Source: Lachnospiraceae bacterium
GTDB taxonomy: Bacteria; Bacillota; Clostridia; Lachnospirales; Lachnospiraceae
Direction: 5' to 3'
Assembly (NCBI GenBank): GCA_014799405.1
Contig: JAAVIA010000001.1
Span: 60,717 to 113,993, forward strand
DNA length: 53,277 bases
Part shown: positions 51,200-53,277 of the stretch, one piece after another
Numbering within the stretch: position 1 is the first letter of the stretch
Layout: each line of letters begins with the position of its first letter
Notes under the pieces: generated by a model
Database searches by the model: none
The model's input: the letters and a program-made list of their open reading frames with translations, nothing else
What the model was told of the DNA's origin: nothing
Program-made: the position numbers and the translations under genes

Positions 51200-51856
51200 A
51201 TGAAATCTTTTCATGAAGGATGGGAAAAAATTCACGCAGAAAATGAATGGGGAAAGTACCCTTCCGAGCATGTTGTACGATTTGTAGCAAGAAATTATTA
51301 TAAAAAAGACAGGAAAACGGTTAAAATATTGGATTTTGGTTGTGGTGCCGGGGCACATACATGGTTTCTTGCCAGAGAAGGTTTTGATACATATGCCTTT
51401 GATGGCTCAAAAAGTGCTGTGGAAAAGGCGGAGAAGTACCTTGAAAACGAGGGGCTTAAGGCTGATTTTAAGGTAATGGATGCATTGGAACAGGGATATG
51501 ACAATAATTTTTTCGATTGTGTAATCGATAACGTCACCATATATGCAAATAAGCTTGATGCCATAAAGCAGATGTATCAAAATATATATAATATGTTAAA
51601 GGATGGCGGAAATATACTAACTGTTGTATTTTCAAAAAATACACAAGGGTATGGTGAAGGTGAGGAAATAGAGAAGGATACATTTATCGGTGTGGAGTTA
51701 AGCAAGACTATGACGCCTCTGGCACATTATTTCGATGAAAGCAGCCTTATCGATATACTTTCTGAAATTGGATTTAAAGACATCTGTAGTTCCATGAGCC
51801 GTTATACAGATAGGGGAAATACAGTTGAGCACATTATTGTTTCGGCGCAGAAGTAA
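51200..51856 (+). CDS. SAM-dependent methyltransferase, paralogue of the one at 35769
   Basis: The 218-aa class I enzyme has ILDFGCGAGAHTWFLA at 43-58 as SAM site, FDGSKSAVEKAEKYLE as motif II and NNFFDCVIDNVTIYANKLD as motif IV. It shares KYPSE-V-R and GEGEEIEKDTF with the methyltransferase at 35769-36458. It starts after AAAAAGGAGG and follows the Kal-like gene by 26 bases; methylation of the acyl group or sugar is possible. Confidence 0.8.
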   Translation: MKSFHEGWEKIHAENEWGKYPSEHVVRFVARNYYKKDRKTVKILDFGCGAGAHTWFLAREGFDTYAFDGSKSAVEKAEKYLENEGLKADFKVMDALEQGYDNNFFDCVIDNVTIYANKLDAIKQMYQNIYNMLKDGGNILTVVFSKNTQGYGEGEEIEKDTFIGVELSKTMTPLAHYFDESSLIDILSEIGFKDICSSMSRYTDRGNTVEHIIVSAQK

Positions 51857-51899
51857 TAATTTTGTAAATTACAGAAAAAGATAAGCCAAGGAGGGTTAT

Positions 51900-52679
51900 A
51901 TGAAGGTCGTAATTTTAGCGGGTGGTTTTGGAACAAGAATATCCGAGGAGTCAGAATATAAACCGAAGCCTATGATTGAGATAGGCGGAATGCCCATTTT
52001 GTGGCATATTATGAAAGAGTATTCTGCATATGGCTTTCATGAATTTATAATTTGTGCAGGGTATAAACAGCATATGATTAAAAAATGGTTTGCGGATTAT
52101 TTTCTTTATACGTCTGACATGACCTTTGATTTCACGCAGGGAAATAAAATGACGATTCATAATCAAAAATCGGAACCGTGGAAGGTAACAGTTGTCAATA
52201 CAGGACTGCACACGATGACAGGCGGACGTATAAAGCGAATAAGACCTTATGTAGAGAATGAGACATTTCTTATGACATATGGAGACGGTGTGTGTGATGT
52301 TAATGTTTCTAAGCTGGTTGAATTTCATAACAATCATGGAAAAATTGCAACCCTTACATCAGTTATGATGAGGCAGGAAAAAGGCGTGCTTGATATCGGT
52401 GGAGATAATGCTGTACGTTCATTCAGGGAGAAAAGTATAACTGACGGAGCTCCTATTAATGCAGGGTATATGGTTTTAAATCCGGAAATTTTTGATTACA
52501 TCAAGGATGACAATACTGTCTTTGAGCAGGAACCTTTAAGAAAACTGGCAGAGCAGGGAGAATTAATGTCATATTTACATAAGGGATATTGGCAGTGTAT
52601 GGACACAAAACGTGAAATGGATATATTAGAACGATTATGGGAAACAAATCAGGCACCATGGAAGAAATGGGAGGATTAA
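51900..52679 (+). CDS. rfbF: RfbF, glucose-1-phosphate cytidylyltransferase
   Basis: The 259-aa enzyme makes CDP-glucose, the precursor of CDP-3,6-dideoxyhexoses. VVILAGGFGTRISEESEYKP at 3-22 and PMIEIGGMPILWHIMKEYS are the nucleotide-binding region, LMTYGDGVCDVNV the Mg2+ Asp region, and the C-terminal YWQCMDTKREMDILE is typical of RfbF. RBS AAGGAGGG. It is followed at 2 bases by rfbH. Confidence 0.95.
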   Translation: MKVVILAGGFGTRISEESEYKPKPMIEIGGMPILWHIMKEYSAYGFHEFIICAGYKQHMIKKWFADYFLYTSDMTFDFTQGNKMTIHNQKSEPWKVTVVNTGLHTMTGGRIKRIRPYVENETFLMTYGDGVCDVNVSKLVEFHNNHGKIATLTSVMMRQEKGVLDIGGDNAVRSFREKSITDGAPINAGYMVLNPEIFDYIKDDNTVFEQEPLRKLAEQGELMSYLHKGYWQCMDTKREMDILERLWETNQAPWKKWED

Positions 52680-52681
52680 TT

Positions 52682-53277
52682 ATGTTTCAGGATAAGACAG
52701 AACAGCAGGTAAAGGATGAAATATTGAATATGGTAAAAGCGTATTGTGATACCTTCCATAATCAAAAAAAGACGTTTAAGCCGGGGGATAGAATTGCGTA
52801 TGCTTCAAGAGTGTATGATTCGGACGAAATGTGCAATTTGGTTGATTCTGCTCTAGAGTTCTGGCTGACCTCCGGCAGATATACAAATGAATTTGAGAAA
52901 AAGTTTTCTGAATATTTAGGAGTAAAGTATTGTTCATTGGTTAATTCCGGTTCTTCAGCAAATTTAATTGCGTTTATGGCACTGACATCACCACTTTTGG
53001 GAGAAAGACAAATACGTCCGGGTGATGAAATGATTACGGTAGCGGCAGGATTTCCGACTACAGTGACTCCTGCCATACAATATGGTGTAATTCCTGTTTT
53101 TATTGATGTTACAATTCCACAATATAATATGGATGTGAGTATGCTTGAGGCCGCATTGTCTGATAAGACAAAGCTTGTGATGGCGGCGCATACGTTGGGA
53201 AATCCGTTTGACTTGAAGGTGGTTAGGGAATTTTGTGATAAGCATGGACTTTGGCTGATTGAGGACAATTGTGATGC
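52682..53277 (+). CDS. rfbH: RfbH N-terminal part (CDP-4-keto-6-deoxyglucose 3-dehydrase)
   Basis: The frame runs off the window end with 198 codons. FKPGDRIAYASRVYDSDEM at about 31-49, FWLTSGRYTNEFEKKFSEYLG at 60-80, SLVNSGSSANLIAFMALTSP at about 85-104, ITVAAGFPTTVTPAIQYGVIP and AAHTLGNPFDLKVVREF match RfbH, the PMP/[2Fe-2S] enzyme that prepares C3 deoxygenation. The iron-sulfur cysteines and the histidine that replaces the PLP lysine lie outside the window. Starts two bases after rfbF. Confidence 0.93.
   Translation, partial: MFQDKTEQQVKDEILNMVKAYCDTFHNQKKTFKPGDRIAYASRVYDSDEMCNLVDSALEFWLTSGRYTNEFEKKFSEYLGVKYCSLVNSGSSANLIAFMALTSPLLGERQIRPGDEMITVAAGFPTTVTPAIQYGVIPVFIDVTIPQYNMDVSMLEAALSDKTKLVMAAHTLGNPFDLKVVREFCDKHGLWLIEDNCD

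Noticed and set aside
1-53277. tRNA and rRNA genes, phage or transposase genes
   Set aside because: Scanning by eye found no cloverleaf with a GGTTC-type T arm, no rRNA segment and no integrase or transposase; small RNAs could be missed.

Overview
The window looks like an AT-rich Firmicute of the family Lachnospiraceae (Butyrivibrio, Roseburia or Lachnospira relatives). The gene order mbl-flhO-flhP and comF-yvyF-flgM-flgN-flgK-flgL-fliW-csrA...flaG-fliD-fliS matches the Bacillus/Clostridia flagellar arrangement, and the flagellin begins MVVQHNMQ, as in gut Lachnospiraceae. Genus is inference. Almost every gene is on the plus strand.

Positions 1-4664: the 3' end of glmS with its terminator, then a five-gene island that resembles a type VII secretion (LXG) effector locus. 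It has a 587-aa helical LXG-like protein, two tandemly duplicated membrane-anchored proteins (possible immunity proteins) and two small helical proteins of the kind that accompany LXG effectors. Positions 4700-8447: a lipoprotein on the minus strand, a DivIVA-domain protein whose coiled coil carries a cysteine at nearly every eleventh residue, and a PAS/GAF sensor with no output domain.

Positions 8503-27691: the flagellar region. It holds mbl, rod proteins FlgF and FlgG, FlgJ-like, recD2, comF, yvyF, flgM, flgN, two different flgK, a long flgL, fliW, csrA, flaG, fliD, fliS, a FliT-like chaperone and one short flagellin. The flagellin gene has a sigma-28 promoter and a leader with AAGGA-loop hairpins typical of CsrA control, next to its regulators csrA and fliW. 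Two intergenic regions hold unusual palindromic repeats and a shared inverted-repeat element.

Positions 27732-53277: a flagellin glycosylation island. Four Maf-type nonulosonate transferases are interleaved with a pseudaminic acid pathway (PseB, PseC, PseF, PseI, PseG; no PseH visible) and a legionaminic acid pathway (PtmE, LegI, LegG, LegF, LegH-like; no LegB or LegC in the window). Decorating enzymes include three methyltransferases, an ATP-grasp ligase, a FemAB-like transferase, an extra PLP aminotransferase-like gene on the minus strand, a glycosyltransferase and, unexpectedly, a 3-aminobutyryl-CoA ammonia-lyase-like hotdog protein. The window ends in a CDP-deoxyhexose pathway (rfbF and the start of rfbH).

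Together the genes build the rod, hook junction, cap and filament, control filament synthesis through FlgM and through FliW-CsrA, and supply and attach two kinds of sialic-acid-like sugar, probably with unusual N-acyl and O-methyl groups, to the flagellin. The last point is inference from gene content.
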